A stretch of DNA of 64,000 nucleotides from an uncultured Pseudomonadota bacterium (GTDB lineage: Bacteria > Pseudomonadota > Gammaproteobacteria > Methylococcales > Methylomonadaceae): assembly GCA_903870545.1 (NCBI GenBank), contig CAIQDI010000028.1, positions 1-64,000 on the forward strand, written 5' to 3'. The translations under genes were made by a program, and so were the position numbers. Under the pieces are notes generated by a model. It worked only from the letters and a program-made list of their open reading frames with translations. It ran no database searches and was not told the origin of the DNA. This document shows, piece after piece, positions 9,369-17,483 of the stretch (the first letter of the stretch is position 1; each line of letters begins with the position of its first letter).

Positions 9369-9786
9369 GACCAGTTAGCCAATTGATGTTAATTTCTTGA
9401 ACGTGAGATTTTTTTTCTAACGTGATTCGTCCACCAATTGACGAACCGTCGGGGAAAAATCGCAGTTGTGCCAAGCCGTCGTGGAGTTCGTCTTTGGCGG
9501 TGTTGATGGTGACATCGATATTTTCGGGGAGCGTGTAAATTTTATCTTGTCCCGTCAATGAATAACTGTTGTTGCTGAGATTGAAATCAAGCGTTGCGGA
9601 GGCGTGCGATAACATCGCTTGTGAACGAACATAACGCAAACCCGACGTTAAATCGCGAGCGGCGGCTTTTAATGCCATGGCATCATTGCCAGACGAAAAA
9701 TTTACCGCCACCGCCGCATAACCTAACGCCACAATTGCCAAAACTACAATCAGTTCAAGCAGCGTAAAACCTGCGTTCGAGCGCAT
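9349..9786 (-). CDS. gspH: Type II secretion minor pseudopilin GspH
   Basis: The protein has 145 residues with the prepilin motif NAG before FTLLELIVVLAIV, Glu at +5, and the GspH/FimT-like pattern AARDLTSGLRYVRSQAM after the stalk helix. The C-terminal beta region (LRFFPDGSSIGGRITL) is typical of GspH/FimT. It starts immediately after the gspG stop codon with no spacer. It probably caps or adapts the GspG filament below the tip complex. Confidence 0.9.
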   Translation of the reverse strand: MRSNAGFTLLELIVVLAIVALGYAAVAVNFSSGNDAMALKAAARDLTSGLRYVRSQAMLSHASATLDFNLSNNSYSLTGQDKIYTLPENIDVTINTAKDELHDGLAQLRFFPDGSSIGGRITLEKKSHVQEININWLTGHVTLAE

Positions 9787-10206
9787 TTAATCCCAATTAT
9801 TGATGTCTTGATCTTCGCCTTCGCCGCCTTCTTTATCGTCTGCGCCGTAAGTGAATAAATCAAATTTTCCATGCGCTCCGGGTGACGCATAATGGTATTC
9901 ATTTTGCCACGGATCCGCCGGCGTTTTCGCTTTTCTCAAATACGGACCATTCCACCGTTTTGAACCTTCGGGAGCTTCGATTAACGCTTGCAAACCTTGG
10001 TCACTGGTCGGATATTTGCCCATGTCTAATTTGTACATATCGAGCGCGGCAGAAAAATCTTCGACTTGTACTTTTGCGGCTTTGGTTTTGGATTCGCCCA
10101 AATGTTTCATCACTTGCGGCCCGACGATGCCCGCTAACATCGCAATAATTCCCAAAACAACGAGTAATTCTAAAAGGGTAAAACCAGATTGTGTTTTTGA
10201 TTTCAT
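9787..10206 (-). CDS. gspG: Type II secretion major pseudopilin GspG
   Basis: The protein has 139 residues. It has the prepilin motif QSG before FTLLELLVVLGIIAML with Glu at +5, and the GspG hallmark C-terminal region: YKLDMGKYPTSDQGLQAL, then NGPYLRK, DPWQNEYHY and a calcium-binding acidic loop around GADDKEGGEGEDQD. It is the main pseudopilus subunit and the first gsp gene of this transcript in the window. The gspE ATPase and gspF platform genes that often precede it are absent; leuA lies upstream instead. Confidence 0.97.
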   Translation of the reverse strand: MKSKTQSGFTLLELLVVLGIIAMLAGIVGPQVMKHLGESKTKAAKVQVEDFSAALDMYKLDMGKYPTSDQGLQALIEAPEGSKRWNGPYLRKAKTPADPWQNEYHYASPGAHGKFDLFTYGADDKEGGEGEDQDINNWD

Positions 10207-10211
10207 AATAA

Positions 10212-10295
10212 TTACTCAAATATAGCCGCTACAATTTCAAACATCGCTACGATAACGGCAACAATAGCTACAAAAATTACTTTAATTATTTTCAT
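10212..10295 (-). CDS. Possible 27-residue hydrophobic peptide
   Basis: The ATG at 10295 opens a 27-codon frame between leuA and gspG that stops 5 bases before the gspG start. The product begins MKIIKVIFVAIVAVIVAM and is almost entirely one hydrophobic helix, with a positively charged N-terminus and acidic C-terminal residues, as in single-pass membrane micropeptides. No strong ribosome binding site precedes it. It could be a real small membrane protein made with the secretion platform, or chance. I do not recognise it. Confidence 0.35.
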   Translation of the reverse strand: MKIIKVIFVAIVAVIVAMFEIVAAIFE

Positions 10296-10304
10296 AACTG
10301 TTTA

Positions 10305-11849
10305 TTAAACCTCAGACTTTTGCGGATGTTGACGCGCGTTGACGTTGAGTAATTTATTCAGCGCGTTGATATACGCTTTCGCCGAGGCAATTACAATATC
10401 AGTATCCGCGCCCAAACCATTCACAATACGCCCCGCTTTTTCTAAACGCACACTGACTTCGCCTTGCGCGTCGGTGCCATTCGTCACGTTATTCACCGAA
10501 TAAACTTCTAACGACGCATTCGATTGTACCAATTTTTCAATCGCTTTCAACGTCGCATCGACCACGCCGCCGCCTGTTGAATTGCCGGTCAATTCTTGAT
10601 TATTTAATCGTAGCGTAACCACCGCATTCGGCACTTCGCCCGTTTCGGAACAGACTTTTAACGCAATCAATTTAATGTGTTCGTCTTCCGTTTCCAATGT
10701 GGTTTCAGAAATCAGCGTTTGCAAATCTTCGTCGAAAATTTCGTGTTTTTTGTCGGCTAATTGTTTGAATCGGGCAAAGGCATCGTTTAATTCGGCTTCA
10801 CTTTCAAACTCAAATCCTAATTCGCTAATCCGACTTTTGAACGCATTTCGTCCCGAATGTTTGCCCAAAACCATGCGATTTGCTGACCAGCCAACATCCT
10901 CCGCTCGCATAATTTCGTAGGTTTCGCGGCTTTTCAAAATACCATCTTGATGAATTCCCGCTTCATGCGCGAACGCATTGGCACCGACAATTGCTTTATT
11001 AGGTTGCACTGGAAAACCGGTAATCGACGATACCAATTTTGAACAAGTCAAAATTTCGCGGGTATCAATGCGGGTTTGGCAATCAAACACATCGTGGCGC
11101 GTGCGAACTGCCATCACAACTTCTTCAAGTGACGCATTCCCTGCGCGTTCGCCCAAACCGTTAATCGTGCATTCCACTTGACGTGCGCCATTCATCACCG
11201 CTGAAAGTGAATTCGCCACCGCTAGCCCTAAATCGTTGTGACAATGCACCGAAAAAATCGCTTTATCCGAATTCGGAATCCGTTCAATCAAATTTTTAAT
11301 CGTCGCGCCAAATTGTTGCGGAATACTGTAACCGACCGTGTCGGGAATGTTCAACGTGGTCGCGCCGGCATCAATCACGGCTTCCAAAATACGACACAAA
11401 AAATCTTCGTCCGAACGCCCAGCATCTTCAGGCGAAAATTCTACATCGTCAGTATATTGTCGCGCTCGTTTTACGGCTTTGACTGCGTGTTCAATCACTT
11501 GCTCCGGCGACATATTCAACTTCATCGTCATGTGAATCGGCGACGTGGCAATAAATGTGTGAATGCGCGACTGTTTCGCGCCTTTCAACGCTTCACCGGC
11601 GCGGTCAATATCTTTGTCCAACGCCCGCGCCAATCCACACACAATGCTGTCTTTAATAACATTCGCGACCGCTTGCACCGCTTCAAAATCGCCGATACTT
11701 GCCGCAGGAAAACCTGCTTCGATTACGTTTACTTTCAAACGTTCCAACGCGCGAGCAATTCTAATTTTTTCGTCACGAGTCATCGACGCGCCCGGGCTTT
11801 GTTCACCGTCACGCAGCGTGGTATCAAATATAATCAGTTGGTCTTTCAT
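10305..11849 (-). CDS. leuA: 2-isopropylmalate synthase
   Basis: The protein has 514 residues from the ATG at 11849, preceded by AAGAAA; a TTG six codons earlier (11867) is less likely. LeuA condenses acetyl-CoA with 2-oxoisovalerate in the first committed step of leucine synthesis. The catalytic barrel starts with [16 protein letters not shown] and has the metal-binding [12 protein letters not shown]. The C-terminal regulatory domain for leucine feedback is complete ([14 protein letters not shown], then [18 protein letters not shown]). It lies 31 bases after pssA on the same strand and leads into the gsp genes. This link to secretion genes has no obvious functional sense. Confidence 0.97.
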   Translation of the reverse strand: MKDQLIIFDTTLRDGEQSPGASMTRDEKIRIARALERLKVNVIEAGFPAASIGDFEAVQAVANVIKDSIVCGLARALDKDIDRAGEALKGAKQSRIHTFIATSPIHMTMKLNMSPEQVIEHAVKAVKRARQYTDDVEFSPEDAGRSDEDFLCRILEAVIDAGATTLNIPDTVGYSIPQQFGATIKNLIERIPNSDKAIFSVHCHNDLGLAVANSLSAVMNGARQVECTINGLGERAGNASLEEVVMAVRTRHDVFDCQTRIDTREILTCSKLVSSITGFPVQPNKAIVGANAFAHEAGIHQDGILKSRETYEIMRAEDVGWSANRMVLGKHSGRNAFKSRISELGFEFESEAELNDAFARFKQLADKKHEIFDEDLQTLISETTLETEDEHIKLIALKVCSETGEVPNAVVTLRLNNQELTGNSTGGGVVDATLKAIEKLVQSNASLEVYSVNNVTNGTDAQGEVSVRLEKAGRIVNGLGADTDIVIASAKAYINALNKLLNVNARQHPQKSEV

Positions 11850-11880
11850 AGTATTTCTTAAATTCAAAATAGGTTAAAAA

Positions 11881-12627
11881 TTAGCTTTTGCGTGCCTGTA
11901 ATTTTTTACGACGCATAATCAACGTGACCGTGACGAAAGGTCCTGAAATGGCGTAGCCCAAAAACAGCAAAAATAACATGGTTTGTGGTTGCGCCATCAC
12001 AAAAGCAATGCTCAACATAACCGCGATGGCTACGAAAAATGGCACTTTGCCTTTCAAATCTATTTCTTTAAAACTCGAATAGCGGAAGTTACTCACCATC
12101 AACAAACCCGTGCAAATCGTTAAGATGAGCGCGAGATATTTTATCGAATCAACGCTCCAACCGTGTTCTAAACACAACCAAACAAATCCCGCCAAAATGG
12201 CTGCCGCTGCTGGACTGGGCAAACCTTGAAAATAACGTTTATCGGCAGAAGTCAGTTGCGTATTAAATCGCGCTAATCGTAACGCGCCCCCCGCCGTGTG
12301 AACGAATGCCGCGAATAATCCAACTTTGCCCAACGTTGAAAATGCCCACAAATACATCACCAATGCGGGCGCAACGCCGAACGAAACCATGTCCGATAAG
12401 CTGTCATATTGTGCGCCGAATTCGCTTTGAGTATTGGTCATACGCGCCACTCGTCCGTCTAAACCATCCAAAATCATGGCAACAAAAATCGCTGCCACAG
12501 AAATGTCGTAGTGTTGATTCATAGCGGAAGTAATCGCGTAAAAACCCGAAAATAACGCGCCGGTAGTGAATAAGTTAGGAAGTAAATAAATGCCGCGACG
12601 GCGAATAGTAGATTTTTCAAATGTCAT
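11881..12627 (-). CDS. pssA: CDP-diacylglycerol-serine O-phosphatidyltransferase
   Basis: The protein has 248 residues from the ATG at 12627; a GTG start 14 codons earlier (12669) is open but adds an unlikely extension. The enzyme makes phosphatidylserine, the precursor of phosphatidylethanolamine, in the inner membrane. The CDP-alcohol phosphotransferase motif is present as DGLDGRVAR with the second half GAQYDSLSDMVSFG. Several hydrophobic helices follow, and a basic C-terminus (RRKKLQARKS). This is the integral-membrane (type II) PssA. It is followed by leuA, an order seen in other proteobacteria. Confidence 0.93.
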   Translation of the reverse strand: MTFEKSTIRRRGIYLLPNLFTTGALFSGFYAITSAMNQHYDISVAAIFVAMILDGLDGRVARMTNTQSEFGAQYDSLSDMVSFGVAPALVMYLWAFSTLGKVGLFAAFVHTAGGALRLARFNTQLTSADKRYFQGLPSPAAAAILAGFVWLCLEHGWSVDSIKYLALILTICTGLLMVSNFRYSSFKEIDLKGKVPFFVAIAVMLSIAFVMAQPQTMLFLLFLGYAISGPFVTVTLIMRRKKLQARKS

Positions 12628-12726
12628 AAAATTTAGGGATTCCAGTGTGAAACTGCGCGAATTATACACGATTCGAGTTTGGCGGGTGGTGTCTTAAAGG
12701 AATGTAAAATTGCGCCCGCAAAAATA

Positions 12727-12764
12727 AAAAAACCGCCTTTTGACTATTTCAAAGAGGCGGTTTT
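12727..12764 (-). terminator. Rho-independent terminator of the histidine kinase gene
   Basis: The inverted repeat ACCGCC / GGCGGT (12732-12737 with 12756-12761), extended by TTTGA/TCAAA pairing, is followed on the minus strand by a run of seven T. It lies 49 bases past the kinase stop codon and upstream of pssA, so it separates the two transcripts. Confidence 0.8.
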
Positions 12765-12812
12765 AAAAAATATCCAAATCTGTTCGGGTGAATAACAGTC
12801 GCCCTGCTTTTA

Positions 12813-13946
12813 TTAAATTACGGTCAAAATGGGAAATAATAATCTAAACGTTGTGCCTGGATTCGGTGCCGTCATAGTTGAATCCACCAAAATATGCCCT
12901 TGTGAACGATGCACAATGCCGTTTACGATGGATAATCCCAACCCCGTTCCTTCGCCCTGTTCTTTGGTGGTAAAAAATGGATCAAACATTCGACTAATCA
13001 CGTCAGGTTCAATTCCCGACCCATTATCGGTCACGCTTAATTCAATAAAATTGCCTGAAATTTTTCCCGCACAAGCGACACAATAGGGTCTCACGTTACG
13101 GACTATTTGCAATGAGATGACAATAATTCCACCACATTCTTTCATGGCATCGCGGGCATTTATTACTAATTCGGTGAGAATTTGGCGTAAATCCATTACG
13201 TCTATTTGAATATTTGCCGCACACTCTAACTTCGTTTGAATTTCAATTTCGCTGGTCAACGCAGGACGCAACATCACTAATACTTCGTCTATTACTTCAA
13301 CCGTTGGTTTTACATCTATTTTAAATTTTACGGTGTCTTGGCGACAATAAGTCAGCATTTTGCCAATCAACTCGGTCGCGCGTTTACCTGCTACATCGAT
13401 TTGTTTGGTGTTACTTTCAAGTTCAGCTTTTAAACTTTCGTCGATTATATTATCGCTGACATCTTGATTCATTTCGTTATAACCTAATACGCAGCCTAAG
13501 ATATTATTAAAATAATGGGCAATACCCGAAGTCAGCCGTGAAATGCTTTCTAGCTTTTGCATGTGATTTAGTTGCTCATTCAAAATTCTATTTTTGTGAT
13601 GAGTCTGCGTCAATTTAAGCACACGTTTTTCCGTTTCAATGGCTTGCAAAATAAGCTCTTCGTTCACCGCCAAAAACTTTTCATTAACCGCTGAAATTCT
13701 CTTGTGCGTGATAATAAGCTCAGTAATGCGCTGATTTTTTTCATTGTTTTGAATATTTAGCTCTTGGTTTGTAATGCTGAGTACCGAAATGAGCTGTATT
13801 TTTTCGTATAGCTGCTGATTGACGCGCTTGAGTTCACGCTTAAATTTATGCTTAAATTTGGCACGGACAACACGATTCTTGATAAGTAATCGCACAACTT
13901 TGTTGTTGGATTGCCTGATTGCTTTGCTTACTTGTTCGTTAACCAT
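12813..13946 (-). CDS. Orphan sensor histidine kinase, coiled-coil N-terminus
   Basis: The protein has 377 residues with no transmembrane segment and no recognisable PAS, GAF or receiver domain. The first 130 residues are strongly basic and then heptad-like, predicting a coiled coil. The dimerisation/phosphoacceptor box is GIAHYFNNIL with His144. The ATPase domain has the N box ELVINARDAM, the G1 box DNGSGIEP, the F box FDPFFTTK and the G2 box GTGLGLSIV. A pair of cysteines in RPYCVACAGK between N and G1 might bind a metal or respond to redox. No response regulator gene is adjacent. The signal and partner are unknown. Confidence 0.9.
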   Translation of the reverse strand: MVNEQVSKAIRQSNNKVVRLLIKNRVVRAKFKHKFKRELKRVNQQLYEKIQLISVLSITNQELNIQNNEKNQRITELIITHKRISAVNEKFLAVNEELILQAIETEKRVLKLTQTHHKNRILNEQLNHMQKLESISRLTSGIAHYFNNILGCVLGYNEMNQDVSDNIIDESLKAELESNTKQIDVAGKRATELIGKMLTYCRQDTVKFKIDVKPTVEVIDEVLVMLRPALTSEIEIQTKLECAANIQIDVMDLRQILTELVINARDAMKECGGIIVISLQIVRNVRPYCVACAGKISGNFIELSVTDNGSGIEPDVISRMFDPFFTTKEQGEGTGLGLSIVNGIVHRSQGHILVDSTMTAPNPGTTFRLLFPILTVI

Positions 13947-14012
13947 AATCTTTCCGCCTTTAATTCAGGTTTTGTTGCAAGTGGCGCAAATTTTACGTTT
14001 AATTCTTTGCAG

Positions 14013-14053
14013 TTGTGTTACAGCGATTGTGTATTTGTGTTACAGCGATTGTG
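14013..14053. repeat. Two 19-bp direct repeats upstream of the kinase
   Basis: TTGTGTTACAGCGATTGTG occurs at 14013-14031 and again, identical, at 14035-14053, a period of 22 bases. The pair sits 67 bases upstream of the kinase start. Two identical sites two helical turns apart could be an activator binding site. They may equally be a simple local duplication. Confidence 0.8.
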
Positions 14054-14174
14054 GAATTTCGCATGCCGTTCAATGGCGTAATGCTGACTGCCAACTTGTA
14101 AGATTCCAAACAACTCGTCTTGTCGTATTTCAAACAATTTAGCAGAATTTTAAATTTAATTTGTTTAAATTCAA

Positions 14175-14459
14175 TTGATTATCAACAACCACGTCACGAT
14201 TACGATTAACTGCGTTGACCACAAAATCGGCGCGAAAATTTATCCGTGGATTTTCTGGAAAAATAAACGCATCAAAGGCGAAAAAGCCGCCAAAATCCTG
14301 ATCGAACAACAGCAAAAAGGCTTGGAAATGCTGGTGGCGAAAGGCATTTTAGTCAAAGTGAAAATAGAAAAACGTAAAGTGATTCATCAAGCGATTGAAG
14401 TCGAAATGAACAGCAAACGCGCCGCAAAATTCGAAGTGAGAGCTGAGTGCGTGTTTTAA
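14175..14459 (+). CDS. Unrecognised small basic protein or gene remnant
   Basis: A 94-codon frame starts with TTG at 14175 (an in-frame stop lies two codons further upstream) and has no good ribosome binding site. The protein is rich in Lys and Ile with a long central helix (KRIKGEKAAKILIEQQQKG) and no signal peptide or known motif. Codon choice in the middle looks coding-like. It faces the convergent modE gene, 111 bases from its end. I do not recognise it. It may be the surviving C-terminal part of a decayed gene, because no ATG occurs in its first half. Confidence 0.35.
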   Translation: MIINNHVTITINCVDHKIGAKIYPWIFWKNKRIKGEKAAKILIEQQQKGLEMLVAKGILVKVKIEKRKVIHQAIEVEMNSKRAAKFEVRAECVF

Positions 14460-14570
14460 AAGTATCAAAATCCGTGAGCCAACCGTCCAAGCATCAGAAA
14501 TGTGGTTGCCAGAAATATCGCTGGCAACCTTGCTGCTGACTTTTTGGTTAATTCAGTTTGAAACCGCTGA

Positions 14571-15392
14571 TTACAGGCAAGATTTAGTGCCGAGAATTGG
14601 CGCATTTGTTTTGAATACCGCAAACACACGCATTCCTTTTTCTAAACCTAAATCGTGCAAACTTTGTTTTGTAATCGTGGCAATCAGCATTTCACCACCA
14701 GCAAATAAAAGCGTCACTTCGGCATAAATAAGGTCTTGTTCAATTTGAATCACCTGACACGCCAGGTAATTCCGCGCTGAAAATTGTTTGGGATTATCAA
14801 TCGTCGCCAACATAATTTCTGAACTATTCAACAGTAAAAGCACATCCGAATTGAGCGTTAAACCTAATTCTTGAGCATCAGACAAACTAATTGTGGTGAT
14901 AATTTGCTCGTTACCTTTTAGCTTAATGGTAATTTCAGCACTGACACTGCCGAGCAAAATACTAATCACGGTGCCAAAAAGTTGATTTCTCGCGCTGGTT
15001 TTCACAACAAGACGTTGAAAAAGCAAAACCGTATCAGGATTAGTCGCCAGATTTTGGTTGAGTTGTTTCAAAAAAAGTTGATGTGCGCTTTGCAATTCAT
15101 CAAAAAGACGAATCAAGGCGTGTCCCGCATCGGTTAGAACCGTTCCGCCACCTTTTGTGCCGCCGATTGCGGTGGTGACTAAGGTTTTAGGTGAACTGTT
15201 ATTCGCTCTTTCGATAATTTGCCACGCGCCTTTGTAGCTTAACCCGACTTGTTTAGCGGCTTGATTGAGTGAACCACTTTGATTGATGGCTTTGAGTAAT
15301 TCGATAATCCGACTGTCCAAAATGCCTGCAAGCTGTAAATTACCTGTCACCCAAAGCGGCGAAATATCGTTATTTTGTGTGTGCGTTGTCAT
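14571..15392 (-). CDS. modE: Molybdate-responsive transcriptional regulator ModE
   Basis: The protein has 273 residues. The N-terminal winged helix-turn-helix (ILDSRIIELLKAINQSGSLNQAAKQVGLSYKGAWQII in segments, about residues 24-61) is the LysR-like ModE DNA-binding domain. Two TOBE/Mop domains follow, each beginning with S-A-R-N (TSARNQL near residue 131 and FSARNYL near 205), which bind molybdate. Molybdate-loaded ModE typically represses modABC. The ATG has a clear AGGAT ribosome site. The gene is divergent from mop-modABC across a short palindrome-containing spacer, the classical arrangement. Confidence 0.93.
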   Translation of the reverse strand: MTTHTQNNDISPLWVTGNLQLAGILDSRIIELLKAINQSGSLNQAAKQVGLSYKGAWQIIERANNSSPKTLVTTAIGGTKGGGTVLTDAGHALIRLFDELQSAHQLFLKQLNQNLATNPDTVLLFQRLVVKTSARNQLFGTVISILLGSVSAEITIKLKGNEQIITTISLSDAQELGLTLNSDVLLLLNSSEIMLATIDNPKQFSARNYLACQVIQIEQDLIYAEVTLLFAGGEMLIATITKQSLHDLGLEKGMRVFAVFKTNAPILGTKSCL

Positions 15393-15413
15393 GGTCTTAT
15401 CCTAAAAATCAAG

Positions 15414-15439
15414 TCGCTATTTACTTTAATACATAGCGA
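15414..15439. promoter_or_regulatory. ModE-type operator palindrome
   Basis: The inverted repeat TCGCTAT (15414-15420) and ATAGCGA (15433-15439) is separated by 12 bases and lies midway between divergent modE and mop. Its arms resemble the CGnTATAT half-sites of the ModE operator of Escherichia coli. It covers the -35 region of the mop promoter, so bound ModE would block transcription. Identity as a ModE site is inferred from sequence and position. Confidence 0.75.
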
Positions 15440-15441
15440 AG

Positions 15442-15447
15442 TATAAT
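15442..15447 (+). promoter_or_regulatory. -10 element of the mop-modABC promoter
   Basis: A perfect TATAAT lies 70 bases before the mop start and 3 bases after the ModE-type palindrome. No strong -35 is visible, since the palindrome occupies that position. This agrees with a promoter controlled mainly by repression. Confidence 0.55.
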
Positions 15448-15517
15448 GCACCCGAAAGCGGTAATCATACAAGTTATCGCTTTTTAACCTTTGTGTATTT
15501 ATTTTTGGAGAATTATT

Positions 15518-15943
15518 ATGAAAATCAGTGCAAGAAATCAGTTTAAAGGCGTGGTTTGTGGTGTGACCGTTGGCGTGGTGAATGTTGAAGTGCAAGTACG
15601 TTTAAACGGTGGTGAAGTTATTGTTGCTTCTATCACGAAGGAATCGGCAGACGTATTAGAAATCAAAGAAGGAATTGAAGTGATTGCGTTGGTGAAAGCC
15701 CCGCAAATTATCATCGCGACCGATTTAGGCGGTTATAGATTGTCAGCGCGAAATCAATTGCAAGGCACCGTCACAAAAATAATTCACGGTGCAGTTAATT
15801 CTGAAATTGATATTACATTAAGTGGCGGCGACCTCGTTGCCGCCACCGTGACAAATGACAGTGTTGATACGTTAGGTTTGAACGAAGGACAAGCTGCTAC
15901 GGCAATTTTTAAAGCTGGTTCTGTTATTTTAGCTGTCTGTTAA
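15518..15943 (+). CDS. Tandem Mop (TOBE) molybdate-binding protein
   Basis: The protein has 141 residues and starts at the ATG at 15518, with TGGAG 8 bases upstream. It consists of two Mop/TOBE domains of about 70 residues, each opening with an S-A-R-N motif (ISARNQFKG at the N-terminus and LSARNQLQG near residue 72). This di-Mop design is that of the ModG-type molbindins, which oligomerise and store or buffer molybdate in the cytoplasm. It is the first gene of the mop-modABC transcript and its domains resemble those of the neighbouring ModE. Confidence 0.9.
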   Translation: MKISARNQFKGVVCGVTVGVVNVEVQVRLNGGEVIVASITKESADVLEIKEGIEVIALVKAPQIIIATDLGGYRLSARNQLQGTVTKIIHGAVNSEIDITLSGGDLVAATVTNDSVDTLGLNEGQAATAIFKAGSVILAVC

Positions 15944-15950
15944 TAGGATT

Positions 15951-16001
15951 CTCGCCATGAATGCACAAAAAATTTCGGTCCATTATTTTCTTCATGGCGA
16001 G
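15951..16001 (+). promoter_or_regulatory. Long-loop hairpin in the mop-modA leader
   Basis: A perfect 11-base inverted repeat, CTCGCCATGAA (15951-15961) and TTCATGGCGAG (15991-16001), encloses 29 bases. It ends 27 bases before the modA ribosome site. There is no T-tract directly after it, so it is not a standard terminator. It may be a processing site or translational control element between mop and modA. The first stem arm contains the start codon of the small frame at 15957. Confidence 0.6.
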
Positions 16002-16052
16002 TTTTACGCCAAAAATCTCGATATGTTAAAGGAGGTTTATTATGATTTTTAA
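15957..16052 (+). CDS. Possible 31-residue leader peptide overlapping modA
   Basis: The ATG at 15957 opens a 31-codon frame (MNAQKISVHYFLHGEFY and onward) that stops at 16050-16052, 11 bases inside modA in another frame. Because it reads through the modA ribosome site, its translation would bear on modA initiation. Its start codon lies in a hairpin stem. It could be a leader peptide or chance. No homologue is recognised. Confidence 0.25.
   Translation: MNAQKISVHYFLHGEFYAKNLDMLKEVYYDF
16028..16035 (+). promoter_or_regulatory. modA: Strong ribosome binding site of modA
   Basis: AAAGGAGG lies 6 bases before the modA ATG, the closest match to the full anti-Shine-Dalgarno complement noticed in the window. 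It suggests high synthesis of the periplasmic binding protein relative to ModB and ModC. Confidence 0.8.
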
Positions 16053-16803
16053 AACACTGAAACCGTTATTTTTAGTTGGTTTGCTTTTAATCGCCCCAAC
16101 CAGTTTTGCCGCTGCAACGCTCGTGGCGGTCGCGTCGAATTTCACCAAACCGATGACCGAAATTGCCGCTGAATTTGAAAAATCGACAGGTCACACTGCA
16201 CAATTATCGTTTGGTTCATCGGGAAAATTTGTGTCGCAAGTTGAAAATGGCGCACCGTTTGAAGTATTTTTAGCGGCAGATGAAAAAGCTCCGCTCAAAT
16301 TAGAACAAAGCGGTTTTGCGGTGGCAAAAAGTCGTTTCACTTATGCGCTGGGGAAATTGGTTTTATGGTCAAGTGCGGCAAATTACGTCGATGAAAAAGG
16401 CGAAATTTTAGCAAAAGACGGTTTTCAGCATATCGCGTTAGCTGACCCAAAACTTGCACCGTATGGCGCGGCGGCAATCGACGTTTTGAAAAATAAAAAC
16501 CTGCTCGATAAATTACAACCACTTTTTGTTCTCGGTGAAAACATCTCGCAAACGTACCAATTTATCAGCACAGGCAATGCCGAATTAGGTTTTGTGGCGA
16601 TGTCGCAAGTGAGCGAAAATGGCAAAATCACCAGCGGTTCAGGTTGGATCGTGCCGCAAGCTCTTTACGCACCGATTAAACAAGATGCCGTTTTATTAAC
16701 GTTGGGCGCGGAAAATCCAGCGGCAAAAGCGTTGCTTGATTATTTGAAATCAGCACCAGCAAAAGCCATTATTCAAAAATACGGCTACGATTTACCGAAA
16801 TAA
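16042..16803 (+). CDS. modA: Molybdate-binding periplasmic protein ModA
   Basis: The protein has 253 residues with a signal peptide ending near SFAA (residue 24). The mature protein starts TLVAVASNFTKPM. Ligand-pocket blocks typical of ModA are present: FGSSGKFVSQVENGAPFEVFLAAD in segments, LADPKLAPYGAAA and FVAMSQV. It captures molybdate (possibly tungstate) and delivers it to the ModB permease. It is followed two bases later by modB. The length is normal. Confidence 0.95.
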   Translation: MIFKTLKPLFLVGLLLIAPTSFAAATLVAVASNFTKPMTEIAAEFEKSTGHTAQLSFGSSGKFVSQVENGAPFEVFLAADEKAPLKLEQSGFAVAKSRFTYALGKLVLWSSAANYVDEKGEILAKDGFQHIALADPKLAPYGAAAIDVLKNKNLLDKLQPLFVLGENISQTYQFISTGNAELGFVAMSQVSENGKITSGSGWIVPQALYAPIKQDAVLLTLGAENPAAKALLDYLKSAPAKAIIQKYGYDLPK

Positions 16804-16805
16804 TC

Positions 16806-17483
16806 ATGCTCACTTCCGCTGATTTCGCCACGCTGATATTGACGTTCAAAGTCGCCAGCCTCGCCACCATTTTCATGTTGCTATTCGGCACACCGTTGGC
16901 GTGGTGGTTGGCGCGAACCCGTTCAAAATGGCGGGGCATTATTAACACTCTCGTAGCATTGCCGCTCGTTTTACCGCCGACGGTTTTAGGTTTTTATTTG
17001 TTGGTTTTATTGGGTAAAAACGGCGTTGTCGGCGAATTCACAACGTGGCTCGGAATCGGCACATTGCCTTTTACTTTTGCAGGTTTGGTTGTCGCGTCGG
17101 TTTTATATTCGATGCCTTTCGTTGTTCAACCGTTGCAAACCGCATTTTCAAACATTGGCGAACAACCGCTAGAAGCCGCCGCGACATTACGTGCCAGTCC
17201 AATCGATACGTTTTTTAGTGTCGTTTTGCCGCTATCGAAATCAGGTTTTTTAACCGCCACGATTTTAGGTTTCGCGCATACGGTCGGTGAATTTGGCGTG
17301 GTGCTAATGGTTGGTGGCAACATTCCCGACAAAACGCGCGTCGTCTCCGTGCAGATTTATAATCACGTCGAAGCCTTAGAATACACGCAAGCGCATTGGC
17401 TCGCTGGCGGATTATTGGCGTTTTCGTTCACGGTTTTGTTGATTCTTTACACCGGTTTAAAAACTACGCCGCACGTCAAATGA
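16806..17483 (+). CDS. modB: Molybdate ABC transporter permease ModB
   Basis: The protein has 225 residues with about five transmembrane helices. The conserved permease loop that contacts the ATPase is EAAATLRASPIDTF. The segment LPLVLPPTVLGFYLL is characteristic of ModB. The last bases overlap modC (ATGA). It forms the inner-membrane channel of the ModABC importer. Confidence 0.95.
   Translation: MLTSADFATLILTFKVASLATIFMLLFGTPLAWWLARTRSKWRGIINTLVALPLVLPPTVLGFYLLVLLGKNGVVGEFTTWLGIGTLPFTFAGLVVASVLYSMPFVVQPLQTAFSNIGEQPLEAAATLRASPIDTFFSVVLPLSKSGFLTATILGFAHTVGEFGVVLMVGGNIPDKTRVVSVQIYNHVEALEYTQAHWLAGGLLAFSFTVLLILYTGLKTTPHVK

Noticed and set aside
11238-11861. Long plus-strand frame (207 codons) opposite leuA
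   Set aside because: leuA is clearly the real gene; the Arg/Asn/Phe-rich translation of the opposite strand is typical of an antisense shadow.
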